35,126 bases of DNA from an uncultured Prevotellaceae bacterium (lineage in GTDB: Bacteria > Bacteroidota > Bacteroidia > Bacteroidales > Bacteroidaceae): NCBI GenBank assembly GCA_902800245.1, contig CADCDY010000035.1:1-35126 (forward strand), read 5' to 3'. The notes under the pieces are model-generated. The model had not been told where the DNA came from and did no database searches. It saw nothing but the letters and a program-made list of their open reading frames with translations. Position 1 is the stretch's first letter; each line of letters begins with the position of its first letter. The position numbers and the translations under genes are program-made. This document shows positions 17,009 to 25,807 of the stretch, in pieces.

Positions 17009-17016
17009 TATCTTTG
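17009..17016 (+). promoter_or_regulatory. Putative promoter -7 box of ssrA
   Basis: TATCTTTG matches TAnnTTTG exactly, ending 26 nt before the mature tmRNA 5' end. No good TTTG is seen at normal spacing. It is divergent from the polysaccharide operon promoter 43 nt away. Confidence 0.5.
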
Positions 17017-17042
17017 CAAGCGAAATGCAAAAAATCGCTCCT

Positions 17043-17412
17043 GGGGTTGACTGGATTTGACAGCAGGATGAGATGGTACGTAAGCATGCGGAGTGATGAC
17101 TGTGGACTCCATAATCACGTCGGTCGAACTCGCTGCCTAATCGAAGTATAGTAGATTACTGGCTTTATTCTTTTACAAGGTAGAAGAACGAGACGTCGCT
17201 CCGAGGATGTTGTTCCGAATCCGGAGATTCAGCGGCGCAGGTTAAATCGGAAATAGTCTTGTCAGGCCTCGATGACGGGATGAAATTTTAGAGGATAAGG
17301 GTGCGATTGGTGGTCCGGGTCTTGTCGCATCACGAAAATGAAGACCGGAATAAGCATGTAGAAAGCGTATGGTTTCCCTGTTTGGACGAGGGTTCGACTC
17401 CCTCCAGCTCCA
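17043..17412 (+). ncRNA. ssrA: Transfer-messenger RNA (tmRNA)
   Basis: The 5' end GGGGTTGACTGGATTTGACA and the 3' end GGGTTCGACTCCCTCCAGCTCC are the tRNA-like halves. GGGGTTG (17043-17049) pairs with CAGCTCC (17405-17411), with G-U wobbles, and the T arm is GAGGG-TTCGACT-CCCTC. GGTACGTAAGCATGC near the 5' end is also typical of Bacteroidota tmRNA. The 3' CCA is not encoded. The tag ORF ends at TAA 17138-17140 in the frame ...SVELAA*. tmRNA rescues stalled ribosomes and tags the product for proteolysis. The usual C-terminal tag in relatives is YALAA; the reading here ends VELAA and I cannot fix the resume codon. Confidence 0.92.
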
Positions 17413-18955
17413 CAAGAAAGTATTCCTACAAATTATCATGTGCATGGTTGCCATGTGCATGAGTGCGCAGAACATCAAGGTTACCAAGTTTGAAAGGCTG
17501 GAGACAGACTTGACGGCCAACACGCATGGAACAGAGAAACTGGACCAGAATGGTGAGAAGGCAGCCCTGATTAAGATTCAGGCACCGGAGCGCGGATTTA
17601 CCTTTGATGGTGGTTCGCTGGGTATTGTCGCCCGCGAGGAACATGAGGGTGAGATATGGCTCTATGTGCCTCGTCGCGCAAAGAAGCTCACCATCCAGCA
17701 TAAGGATTATGGTGTGCTGCGTGACTATTATTATCCAGTACCTGTCGAAGGTGCCCGTACTTATGAGATGTATCTTGACATTGGTATCGGCCGTTACGTG
17801 ACGATTGCTTCGGAGATGGCAAATTCTACTATCTACATCGATGGCGAGAATGTTGGTCAGTCCCCCGTCAGTCACAAGTATCTTACCTATGGCCATCATA
17901 CGGTACGTGCCCTGAAGGACCGCTTTGAAGGTGAACAGACATTCACGCTTTCTACAAATGATCCTGATGGTTTGAGACTAATTAACGTTCCACAGCGTGA
18001 CATGTCCGACCATTTTGGCGACGTCGTTATCAACGTTGACAACCGCGCGGAGATATGGTTTGAGGACAAGTACGTGGCTACGGGTTCGTGGAGAACCCAG
18101 TTGCGCGAAGGTTCATACGTTGTAGAGACCCGCAAGACGGACTGCGACCCACAGCAGACTTCGTTTACCGTTGTGGCTCAGCAGACCAACAACGTACAGG
18201 CCGGACAGCCCACACCCCATACTGGTCGTCTGAGCCTCTATACTCGTCCGCGTGATGCCAAAGCCACCTACAACGGTTCGAACCCCATTGACCTGACGGA
18301 GGTGCATACGTTGCCAGTAGGTACTTATCAGTTTGACATCAGCCGTAAGGGCTATGTATCCAAGAATGGCTTGGAATACAAGGTGAAGCATAATGAATTG
18401 ACGCGTGACACCATCACATTGGATCGCGTGAAGTATATCAAGTCGAAAGCCTTCTATTTCGGAGCCGCTTATACTTTCCGTCAGTTGGGCGGAATCACGG
18501 CATTGGCTGGTGTGACCTATAATGATTTCGATTTGCAGGCATCCTATACGTTTGGAATGAATAAATCCGAAGAGGTGCCCTGGTACTCTGTCGATGGTAA
18601 CGACACCTATCTGAGCAGTATGACCTACAAGCGCTCGACAATAGCTGTGAAACTGGGCTACCAGTTTGTGCTGACTGAGCGCCTGGCTATTATTCCGCAG
18701 TTAGGTTACGAAATAGAGCAACTCTCTGCGACGGTGGCAGACGGTACGAATTCCTATGGTGACAAGGCTAAGGCCAACTGTGTGTCGGTAGGTGCCAAAT
18801 TGATGTACGCTCCTCTGAACAGAGTCAACCTGTTCTATAACCCTGCATTCTCTGTGGCTGTCAGCAAAGACGACAATTTCACACGCATCAGTGACAACAG
18901 CGATATCACCGGCGGTGGCTTCATGATGTCGGTTGGTGCCATTTTCAATTTCTAA
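17369..18955 (+). CDS. PEGA-like domain outer-membrane beta-barrel protein
   Basis: 528 residues if started at 17369, inside the tmRNA gene. The first ATG outside it is 17438 (MCMVAMCMSAQ), but that removes the basic part of an obvious signal peptide, KKVFLQIIMCMVAMCMSA, whose codons begin 3 nt after the tmRNA 3' end with no ATG, GTG or TTG before it. The start is therefore uncertain. After the signal come small beta domains: a PEGA-like one with STIYIDGENVGQSPVSHKYL (about 152-171), a second related part (AEIWFEDKYVATGSW), and a third (GRLSLYTRPRDAKATYNG). The last 170 residues (from SKAFYFGAAYTFRQLGG) look like an outer-membrane beta-barrel ending in GAIFNF, with a terminal Phe. It is probably an envelope protein cotranscribed with the BACON lipoprotein 35 nt downstream. 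Confidence 0.75.
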   Translation: MVSLFGRGFDSLQLHKKVFLQIIMCMVAMCMSAQNIKVTKFERLETDLTANTHGTEKLDQNGEKAALIKIQAPERGFTFDGGSLGIVAREEHEGEIWLYVPRRAKKLTIQHKDYGVLRDYYYPVPVEGARTYEMYLDIGIGRYVTIASEMANSTIYIDGENVGQSPVSHKYLTYGHHTVRALKDRFEGEQTFTLSTNDPDGLRLINVPQRDMSDHFGDVVINVDNRAEIWFEDKYVATGSWRTQLREGSYVVETRKTDCDPQQTSFTVVAQQTNNVQAGQPTPHTGRLSLYTRPRDAKATYNGSNPIDLTEVHTLPVGTYQFDISRKGYVSKNGLEYKVKHNELTRDTITLDRVKYIKSKAFYFGAAYTFRQLGGITALAGVTYNDFDLQASYTFGMNKSEEVPWYSVDGNDTYLSSMTYKRSTIAVKLGYQFVLTERLAIIPQLGYEIEQLSATVADGTNSYGDKAKANCVSVGAKLMYAPLNRVNLFYNPAFSVAVSKDDNFTRISDNSDITGGGFMMSVGAIFNF

Positions 18956-18990
18956 TATACACCTTATTATATATATAAAGACGACGCAAT

Positions 18991-20331
18991 ATGAAGACAA
19001 GAAATATCATAGCCCTACTGGCTGCATTACCCATCATAGCAGGTTTCACAGGCTGTAAGTCGGACGATGAGACCGAAGCCAAACCCGCTAAGGAGATACT
19101 GAGAGTTCAGGGTGGAGACATTGAGTTCCGCGCTGACGAAGAAGGCACAGTAGTCAATGTTACGGCTGACTGTCACTGGAAGGTACAAGACTTGGATGCC
19201 GGTGACTTCGGCGGTGAACTGACCATCCAGCCACGTGAGGGTAGCGGTAACGGAACACTGGTTATCGGTACAGACCAGAATACGACGACAGCAGGTCGTC
19301 ATGCCTCGTTTATACTGATTTCCGATGGTGGTCTGAAACAGAGAGTCAATATCACGCAGACAGGTACTGGTGACGGTCTGAATCTGTCGAGAGCTTCGTT
19401 CAAGTTTGAGGCTCAGTCAACTGCTGCTAAGGCTTTGACCATTACCAGTAATACCAACTGGACCATCCAGATTCCTTCGGGTATTGACTGGCTTCACATT
19501 GACAAGACATCGGGCAGTGCCGGAGCTGAGATTGTGCAGCTGACTGTTGACGATGCAGTGAACGATGTGGAACGTACAACTCAGATGATAGTGCTCTATG
19601 GCTCAGGCAAGAGTGCTGAGGTAAGTGTTACTCAGGAAGGTATGAATAGTGAAGACATCATCCTCTTTGCCGAGCCCGAACAGCTGACTTTCGAAGCCCG
19701 TCCAGGTGAGCGTATGGTGCGTATAGAGAGTAATGCCCAGTGGCAGGCTCGTATTCCGTCATCCGTTACTTGGGCCCGCATCGAGGGAGGCCAGAGTGGT
19801 CGAGATGGTGCTACCATAGGTGTTGGCAATGGTGAATTGCGCATCTTCTGCGAAGAGAATCCTAACCAACAGGACCGCACGACTGCTATTGTCATCATGG
19901 CTGGCACAAGGAATCCTAAGCAGTGTGTTGTAGTTATTGAACAGCAGGGTACTGGCGTTCCTGAGCCTCAGACAACTGTAGGTGAACTGTATTCGCTCTA
20001 TGTGACCAACAAGACAGCTGAATTCCACTATAGCTTTGTTTCCGACGATCAGGTGGAGGATTACGGACTGGTGTATAGTAGGGACAACGACAGACCTTCT
20101 CGCGACAATAGTGAATCGGTGGTTTCGGGTCATGGTGGTCTATCGAAGAGCGTTCTTGCTGAACTGGAAGGACTGGAACCATCTACTACTTATTATGTTC
20201 GTGCATTTGTTCAGAGCCGTACGAAGGGTGTTATCTATAGTCCTAACATGGTGACTATCAAGACTTCTGCCTCTGACCGTGAGCCAGGAGAAAGCGATAA
20301 TCCTAATCCGACTCTATCGCCAAAACGCTGA
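18991..20331 (+). CDS. BACON-domain lipoprotein
   Basis: 446 residues. Signal peptide with lipobox ending FTGC, so lipidation at Cys22 is likely; the following SDDE is acidic, as in surface-exposed Bacteroidota lipoproteins. Three BACON-like domains follow at about residues 35-128, 130-217 and 223-325, each with the W-x-V/I/A-x-x core (HWKVQDL, NWTIQIPSG, QWQARIPSS) and a closing VxITQxG-type strand (RVNITQTG, EVSVTQEG, VVVIEQQG). BACON is associated with carbohydrate or mucin binding in this phylum. Residues 330-432 look like a fibronectin-III-like domain (LEGLEPSTTYYVRAFVQS). It lies 35 nt after the PEGA/barrel gene, and the pair ends at a strong terminator. Confidence 0.85.
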   Translation: MKTRNIIALLAALPIIAGFTGCKSDDETEAKPAKEILRVQGGDIEFRADEEGTVVNVTADCHWKVQDLDAGDFGGELTIQPREGSGNGTLVIGTDQNTTTAGRHASFILISDGGLKQRVNITQTGTGDGLNLSRASFKFEAQSTAAKALTITSNTNWTIQIPSGIDWLHIDKTSGSAGAEIVQLTVDDAVNDVERTTQMIVLYGSGKSAEVSVTQEGMNSEDIILFAEPEQLTFEARPGERMVRIESNAQWQARIPSSVTWARIEGGQSGRDGATIGVGNGELRIFCEENPNQQDRTTAIVIMAGTRNPKQCVVVIEQQGTGVPEPQTTVGELYSLYVTNKTAEFHYSFVSDDQVEDYGLVYSRDNDRPSRDNSESVVSGHGGLSKSVLAELEGLEPSTTYYVRAFVQSRTKGVIYSPNMVTIKTSASDREPGESDNPNPTLSPKR

Positions 20332-20358
20332 TACACAAGCTGAGTTTTCTCGCTATAC

Positions 20359-20404
20359 AAAATCGAGGCTGCAAAGGAAATCTCTTTGCAGCCTCGATTT
20401 TTTT
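20359..20404. terminator. Strong bidirectional rho-independent terminator
   Basis: A perfect 18-bp stem, 20359-20376 with 20384-20401, and a 7-nt loop. T-tracts follow on both strands. It separates the plus-strand BACON gene (ends 20331) from the converging caspase operon (ends 20421). Confidence 0.9.
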
Positions 20405-20420
20405 GTGTACTAATGTTTGG

Positions 20421-22391
20421 TTAACTATTTTCCAGCAGTATAACCGTCGTGTCGGTTCCTTTCATGCTAGGCATGGTTTCGCCCACATTTGATCCGATAT
20501 AAGTTGGGTCACATACGACGAACTTTAATCCATCTTTCATGATGTAGTCGCCTGGCACATCTTCATTGAAGTTGACAGCCATAGCCAGATGTCCAGGATA
20601 GTAGATCAGGATGACTTTCAGCCCCAGCAGATCGCGCACCAGATGTGACAACAAGATGGAACGGTCTTCACAGTCGCAGTAGGGATAGAATACGGATTCC
20701 TCACCGAAGAACGCACGGTCACGTCCCCAGACGTTTTCGTCGTATTCATATTTGAATCCGGTCTGTACCCACCAGAGTAGCTGCTGTACTGCATCCTTTT
20801 CCGTCAGTCCGTTCAGTTTCTCCTTCATGGCTGGATACAACTGCTGTGTCAGACCTTTCTCCAATGGGGTATTGGCATACATGGCCCAACGTGTCATGAA
20901 GTTGTCGTTGATGCACGACGATGGGTAGGTGTCGTAGAAGTCCATGTAGTTTTTGTTGGAGGTGACGGTAAAGGAGAAATCCGGATTCTTAATCGATGTA
21001 ATAGTCCTTTCCGGAGCTGCTGCCATGTCTAAGTCCTGGGCGGCAGTTATTCGTAACGACATAGGACCCTCCTTGGGGAACTTGGCCTGACAGATATTCA
21101 TCATCTTCCTGTCTCCACTCTTAAACATATAGTAGTTATAGCCATCGATGTGGATAAATGAGGTATTATAGATGATGTGTTCCGATGCTACCAGCATCTG
21201 CAGACCATTGTCGTAGCATGCAAGACGCATCTTGTAACCCGACTGCGAATAGAGAAATGCCAAAACCAATGCAGCCTCGTTTGTGTCCTGCCCGTAGAAC
21301 ATATCGGTCAGCGCTAACAACATCTGATAGTAAGCCCAGTCGGACATGTGGTGTTCGTCTCGCATCTTCAGACAGTCGTGTAGTAGATTATCGAACTGTG
21401 GCTTTTCGAATATCTCCATTGCGTCTGCTACATCATTGTTCGACGTGCTTTTCAGCTTGAAACGGCAGTCGTCACCAATGCGGACCTTGAACTCAGTGCC
21501 GAAAATCTTAAAGATCTTAAAGGTATTGGCATTTTGCGGAACCTCCTGTACTTCAGACAACGGCTTTGGCTGTGGCTTGGGGGCAACAGCAACAACGGTC
21601 TCTTTGTAGCTCAGAGCTTCGCCCTTGGGGTTACGGTCACGTTTAGCCTCAGCCTGTTTTTTCTCCTCTTTCTGCTTTTCTTCCTCTTTCTTCTTCGATT
21701 TATCCTTCTTCCGGAACAGTTTGCTGAACCATGATGCTGTTTCTTGATCGGCATCAGGAACCAACATCGGTTCAACCTCTTGTTCCTCAGGCTGTGCTAT
21801 CGGCTCTTCTACGCCATATTCCTTCCAAGCCTGACGTACAAACTCGCGGTATTCTTTGAAAGCCTTCTTACGGAAGTCGTCATATTCCTTTCTGGCGTTC
21901 TTCTTAAAGGCGTCAAAACTTGACCGGAAGTTATTGGTCTGCTTCTTCTGGCTCGGAACTTCTTCCAACTTTGCATCAGCATCATAGTATTCGCGGGTAA
22001 CAGTACATGGATCGCTGATGTATTGTACTTGGGCTGGTTTCTGGCCTCGGAATTGCGCCAGCACAGACTTCACGTAGTCCTTAGACCTTGAAAGTACCGT
22101 GTTCTTGGTGTCTTTCATCTTGTCTTCTACAGATGACCATCCGAGACCCTTCAGCGTATATTTGTTTTCCGTTTCATCTACCAAGGTCACCTCCCCGTTG
22201 TATGGAATGTACAACAACGACTCGTCCGTCAGTTGTACTCCCTTCTTCAAGGGATGCTTGTGTCCGTCACGGGCAACGTATTCAGCTTTACCCTTAAAAT
22301 CTGCCACTGTCAGCCTGATAACCTGTGCACGAACCGATGCAACAGTGAAGGCGAACAGCAGACACCATAGTGTGATTAATCTTTTATTCAT
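20421..22391 (-). CDS. Secreted transglutaminase-like protein, last gene of the caspase operon
   Basis: 656 residues. Signal peptide at 1-22 (ITLWCLLFAFTVASVRA). Residues 23-90 form a small beta domain (VIRLTVADFKGKAEYVARDG) that could be FecR- or SH3-like. A long charged Lys/Glu-rich region follows (about 150-260). The C-terminal domain is transglutaminase-like: Cys572/Cys574 in PYCDCEDRSILLSHL, His601 in PGHLAMAV, and Asp628 in VCDPTYIG fit a Cys-His-Asp triad. Such domains act as cysteine proteases, amidases or transferases. I assign the fold from motif order only; the substrate is unknown. It starts 2 nt after the CHASE2 gene, so translation is coupled. The middle (about 290-490) has no motif I recognise. 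Confidence 0.75.
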   Translation of the reverse strand: MNKRLITLWCLLFAFTVASVRAQVIRLTVADFKGKAEYVARDGHKHPLKKGVQLTDESLLYIPYNGEVTLVDETENKYTLKGLGWSSVEDKMKDTKNTVLSRSKDYVKSVLAQFRGQKPAQVQYISDPCTVTREYYDADAKLEEVPSQKKQTNNFRSSFDAFKKNARKEYDDFRKKAFKEYREFVRQAWKEYGVEEPIAQPEEQEVEPMLVPDADQETASWFSKLFRKKDKSKKKEEEKQKEEKKQAEAKRDRNPKGEALSYKETVVAVAPKPQPKPLSEVQEVPQNANTFKIFKIFGTEFKVRIGDDCRFKLKSTSNNDVADAMEIFEKPQFDNLLHDCLKMRDEHHMSDWAYYQMLLALTDMFYGQDTNEAALVLAFLYSQSGYKMRLACYDNGLQMLVASEHIIYNTSFIHIDGYNYYMFKSGDRKMMNICQAKFPKEGPMSLRITAAQDLDMAAAPERTITSIKNPDFSFTVTSNKNYMDFYDTYPSSCINDNFMTRWAMYANTPLEKGLTQQLYPAMKEKLNGLTEKDAVQQLLWWVQTGFKYEYDENVWGRDRAFFGEESVFYPYCDCEDRSILLSHLVRDLLGLKVILIYYPGHLAMAVNFNEDVPGDYIMKDGLKFVVCDPTYIGSNVGETMPSMKGTDTTVILLENS

Positions 22392-22393
22392 AA

Positions 22394-23527
22394 TTATTTC
22401 TTTTTTGTAAAAGCACTCTTGAAAGTATCATATAAATTGGTAGCAGAGTAGATAAATGCCGTTGCCACAATGCCATATCCTACATTCAGACTATAGTTGA
22501 ACTTACAGAAAAGAATGAAGGAAATCCATACGATAAACGCCACGAGAATAAATACCACCAGACCCAGAAACAGTGCCGTTGACAACAGGGGCTTTAATAT
22601 AGGTCCTCTGCTTTTGGCAAAATCCAGATAGCAGATGCGGCAGATGACGACAAACAGCGTTATCACAAACGATACAATGACGACGACCCAGAATGGAGCC
22701 GTTTCTATTTGATTGTGTTTCAGCATTGTCTCTATCGCATATCCCAACACTTCCGTACCGGGTATCTTCCCTAATGGGGTGTAGTGCATATCAGCTTCTT
22801 CTTTCATCGCACCCACCAGCACGATACGATCTTCTATCAACTCGGGGTGCTGGCTGACTTCCTTGTAGGAAATCTTCTGGAAAGCCATAGGTGAGAAATT
22901 GATTCTTACCGTTTTGTCTTCCAATGGAACAATCTCTTGGCCGGCATATTTTTCTGCCACTACCTTTGCAAACGAAGGATAGAGCTTTCCCTGATGCGTT
23001 CGTCCGATGTTCATACTGCGCTTCAGTCCGCCATACAACTGACGGGGCATGTTGATGAAGGCTTCTTGAAGGGAGTCGCTCATGAAGAAGGAATGGACGG
23101 CATCGTCGGTCTTGTCAATTAGCATATAGCCGAAAACGGCCGATGGGCAATCCTTGGCCGCTTGTATGACCATCTGGTCGCCTATTGTGTCTTCTTTCAG
23201 ACCCTGAAACACGACATCGACTCCCATCACCTTCGGATGCAGACTCTCTATCTCCGTCAGCAGATTGGCCAGGTCACGACGGTTAAACAATTCCGTCATG
23301 TCCACAAGGGTTACAATATTGCTTGTATCCTTGTCTCCTGTATTCCCCAAAATCTGGTAATAGAAGTCCTCGTACGAATAGTCTCCGAGGGCTTTGGAGA
23401 TAGGGCTGAACACCTTCATGTTGAGGGCCAGCATGGCATAGATGCCCATCACGCAGAAAGCTAACAGCGTGATAAAGACATATCTCAGAAGCTTCTGAGA
23501 CCTGGTCATATCCTGTTCGTCACTCAT
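22394..23527 (-). CDS. Stand-alone CHASE2-domain membrane protein
   Basis: 377 residues. One membrane segment near the N-terminus (about 14-35, VFITLLAFCVMGIYAMLAL). An extracytoplasmic CHASE2 domain follows, recognised by IVTLVDMTELFNRRDLANLL, PKVMGVDVVFQG, and after the core RIVLVGAMKEEADMHYTPLG with PGTEVLGYAIETML. Three or so membrane segments come last (WVVVIVSFVITLFVVICRI; FLGLVVFILVAFIVWISFIL). CHASE2 is a periplasmic sensor domain, normally joined to a kinase, cyclase or diguanylate cyclase; here the protein ends after about 30 residues with no output domain. Its ATG overlaps the TGA of the preceding gene (ATGA), so the two are coupled. Confidence 0.85.
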   Translation of the reverse strand: MSDEQDMTRSQKLLRYVFITLLAFCVMGIYAMLALNMKVFSPISKALGDYSYEDFYYQILGNTGDKDTSNIVTLVDMTELFNRRDLANLLTEIESLHPKVMGVDVVFQGLKEDTIGDQMVIQAAKDCPSAVFGYMLIDKTDDAVHSFFMSDSLQEAFINMPRQLYGGLKRSMNIGRTHQGKLYPSFAKVVAEKYAGQEIVPLEDKTVRINFSPMAFQKISYKEVSQHPELIEDRIVLVGAMKEEADMHYTPLGKIPGTEVLGYAIETMLKHNQIETAPFWVVVIVSFVITLFVVICRICYLDFAKSRGPILKPLLSTALFLGLVVFILVAFIVWISFILFCKFNYSLNVGYGIVATAFIYSATNLYDTFKSAFTKKK

Positions 23528-24195
23528 TTGTCTAACTTCAGAAGTTTATCCAGCTGGTCGCTCATCTTGGCACCCTTCTTCTCCATTTCTTCGCGGAGAT
23601 AAGCTTTCACTACTTCACGGACAGAACTTTCCTTGGTGGACAGACGTACAAGCACTTCTTTAACCTTGGTCTTTTTGTTCACGCGATAGCACTCCAGAAC
23701 AGGCTGCATACGTCCCAGCTTCTGCGAGATAATAGTTTTGCCTTCGGCCAGCAGGGTAGTGACTGATGCTGCTTCTTCGTTGGGCAGTTGTTTGTTGCCC
23801 ACCAGATTGTCAACCAGCATGGTGGTCTCCGACTCAATCTTTCCGGCAATATCTACGCGGGCCAGTTCCGTAGCCTGCATCTTGGCTGCATCGTAGCTTT
23901 CGCCAACGCTCATTCCGTTACCGATGATATTCACGGGATCGCCATTGTCATCGCGATCGAGCTCATAAGTATATGCTCTGTCCAATTGTACTTCCAAGGG
24001 GAGGGCTCCAGGAGAGATAGTCCAGCCTTCCTTCTTTAGCCGCTTGGCTTCATCACGTGCTGCTTTAGAGGCTTTCTCTTTCAGCTCAGCTCTGGCCTGT
24101 TTCTTCTTGGCCTCATACTCATTTTGTGCCATCATGTTCAGTGACAGCGATACCATCATCAATACAAGGATAACTTTAATCTTATTCATAATCAT
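23524..24195 (-). CDS. Secreted LPP20-like protein, paralogue of the first operon gene
   Basis: 223 residues; a second ATG (24189, MNKIKVILVL) two codons in is as likely. Signal peptide ending NMMA-Q. A lysine/alanine-rich helix follows (about 25-55, KKKQARAELKEKASKAARDE), then KRLKKEGWTI and a region with IIGNGMSVGESYDAAKMQATELA. It shares KEGWxI, the GxG turn and the alanine-rich helix with the protein at 27649-28176, so they are paralogues. The pattern of an ARVDIAGKI-type helix after a signal peptide is like LPP20 lipoproteins, though there is no lipobox here. Function unknown; it lies between the caspase and CHASE2 genes. Confidence 0.65.
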   Translation of the reverse strand: MIMNKIKVILVLMMVSLSLNMMAQNEYEAKKKQARAELKEKASKAARDEAKRLKKEGWTISPGALPLEVQLDRAYTYELDRDDNGDPVNIIGNGMSVGESYDAAKMQATELARVDIAGKIESETTMLVDNLVGNKQLPNEEAASVTTLLAEGKTIISQKLGRMQPVLECYRVNKKTKVKEVLVRLSTKESSVREVVKAYLREEMEKKGAKMSDQLDKLLKLDK

Positions 24196-24234
24196 TCAGT
24201 TTTGTATGTTAATAAATATATATATGTAATACAA

Positions 24235-25749
24235 TTAGAAAGTCAAATCGCGCCAAACCGAAGAAATCTTCTCTGAGCAGCTGGTGGCAGGAGTCTGCTT
24301 CTTACGCATTTTAAGCTGAAGAGCCTGTCCTGACACATTGGTCTTGATGTTGTCTGACAGGTCACCATAAGAAACAATGCCCTCTGTCTTCTGCAGTTCT
24401 TTCAGCAGGTAATAGGTAAACAGACCGTGACCTTCCTCAGGATAACCCTGAGCAGTCTCGTTGCCTTGGGCAGCGGTGAACACAACAACGGAACCGTCGC
24501 CGAAAGTTGCATCTTCTGCCTCAATCTCAACACCTCTCAGACCCTCGCTGACACCTTCATTGTTACGGTTGATACCGCTGAAGCAAGCATCCAGGAATAC
24601 GGAAGTCTGCTGGAAGGCCAGTTCGCCGAGTTTGCTATAGAATTCGTCAAGGGCTATGCCTCTCTTCGGATTTGTTCCGCGAACGTCAGTGGGTAGGATA
24701 TACGCTTTGTTCTTATTCTTGATGTCGGGAACGCCGTGACCGGCATAATAAACAATCAGTTTTTTATCATCGCGGTAAGGAATCTGCGAAATCCAGTCTT
24801 CGAGTTCCTCTTCCATGATCATCTGTTTGGTAGCGTCTTCTGTAATATGAATATTCTCCGTGGGAATTCCCAAGGTCTTCTTACAATACTCTGCGAATGT
24901 TCTGGCATCATGGATGGCATATGGAACATCGCTCACAAAACGGTAATTCTGGTTACCGATAATCAGTGCGTATGTGTCATAACGCACTTTATAGCCCTGG
25001 GGAATGATGGTATCCACCTGTGAGGTGGCATAGTCGTAGTCTTCGTCCATCTTGACTTTGTTGGTGCACTTGTCAACAGACTCTTTCGAAAAACCAAATT
25101 CATAGCAGTTGCCCAGGTTCACGTACGATGGCAGGCGACGGATTTCACCATTATACAGTGCGTGGCGGGGTTTCCCATTGACGATGACTTCATTGGCAAA
25201 AGTGTGATGACCGATGATGGCCGTAGGAGCAACATCAACCATTTTCAGGTTTGTACACGATACGAATGCCTGGTCTGCCAGTCGGCAGCGGTCTGGAATA
25301 ATGATAGAGGGTAGGGATACACAATTGGCAAATGCAATGGTCTCAATGCTTTTTGTCTGCAGGGGAATCGAAATGTTGCGTAGGTGGCTGCAATTCATAA
25401 ATGCACCCCATCCTATAGTTTCGACATCATTATTTTCAAAACGTACCTCCACCAGATTGTTTAAGTTTGCAAAGGCACAGGAACCGATATTCTTGATACC
25501 TTTCTTAATCATGATTGCCCTGACGTTCAGTTTCCGTTCTGCCCAGGGGGCTATATTGCGTCCAACATTGTAATCAGACATTTTTACCATTTCTCCTTTT
25601 TTGTTAACATTGGAAATGGTCAGAGTGTTGCCGTCGAAATTCCATTGTACGTCTTCACCGCATGTGCCCTCAATTCTATGACTATATTGGGCATTGACTG
25701 ACGATAAACCGATTACACTCAGAATCAGGATAACTATATATTTTTTCAT
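24235..25749 (-). CDS. Secreted leucine-rich-repeat / caspase-family (C14) protease
   Basis: 504 residues. Signal peptide at 1-20. Residues about 80-185 hold BspA-like leucine-rich repeats (CAFANLNNLVEVRF, IGWGAFMNCSHLRNISIPL, AFVSCTNLKMVDV). The caspase domain spans about 255-485: YALIIGNQNYRFVSDVPYAIHDAR, the catalytic His338 in VYYAGHG, and Cys389 in SVFLDACFSG, both intact. The conserved VVVFTAAQGNETAQ and GHGLFTYYLLKEL blocks follow. It resembles bacterial metacaspase/orthocaspase-type proteins; these cleave after basic residues, or after other residues in some groups, so its specificity is open. Export puts a caspase outside the cytoplasm, probably in the periplasm or on the surface. 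It is fourth in the seven-gene operon. Confidence 0.9.
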   Translation of the reverse strand: MKKYIVILILSVIGLSSVNAQYSHRIEGTCGEDVQWNFDGNTLTISNVNKKGEMVKMSDYNVGRNIAPWAERKLNVRAIMIKKGIKNIGSCAFANLNNLVEVRFENNDVETIGWGAFMNCSHLRNISIPLQTKSIETIAFANCVSLPSIIIPDRCRLADQAFVSCTNLKMVDVAPTAIIGHHTFANEVIVNGKPRHALYNGEIRRLPSYVNLGNCYEFGFSKESVDKCTNKVKMDEDYDYATSQVDTIIPQGYKVRYDTYALIIGNQNYRFVSDVPYAIHDARTFAEYCKKTLGIPTENIHITEDATKQMIMEEELEDWISQIPYRDDKKLIVYYAGHGVPDIKNKNKAYILPTDVRGTNPKRGIALDEFYSKLGELAFQQTSVFLDACFSGINRNNEGVSEGLRGVEIEAEDATFGDGSVVVFTAAQGNETAQGYPEEGHGLFTYYLLKELQKTEGIVSYGDLSDNIKTNVSGQALQLKMRKKQTPATSCSEKISSVWRDLTF

Positions 25750-25807
25750 AATTGTTTTCTCTGTTAATTAATAATAATGTTTAAACTACTTTATCCAGTC
25801 TTTCTTT

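Noticed and set aside
16906-17042. Integrated mobile element at ssrA
   Set aside because: The ssrA 3' end is a known integration site, but I see no integrase gene or a second partial copy of the tmRNA end inside the window.
17242-17523. 93-codon minus-strand frame across ssrA
   Set aside because: It lies opposite the tRNA-like part of the tmRNA; such frames (WSWRESNPRPNRE-type) are common false calls opposite tmRNA and tRNA genes.
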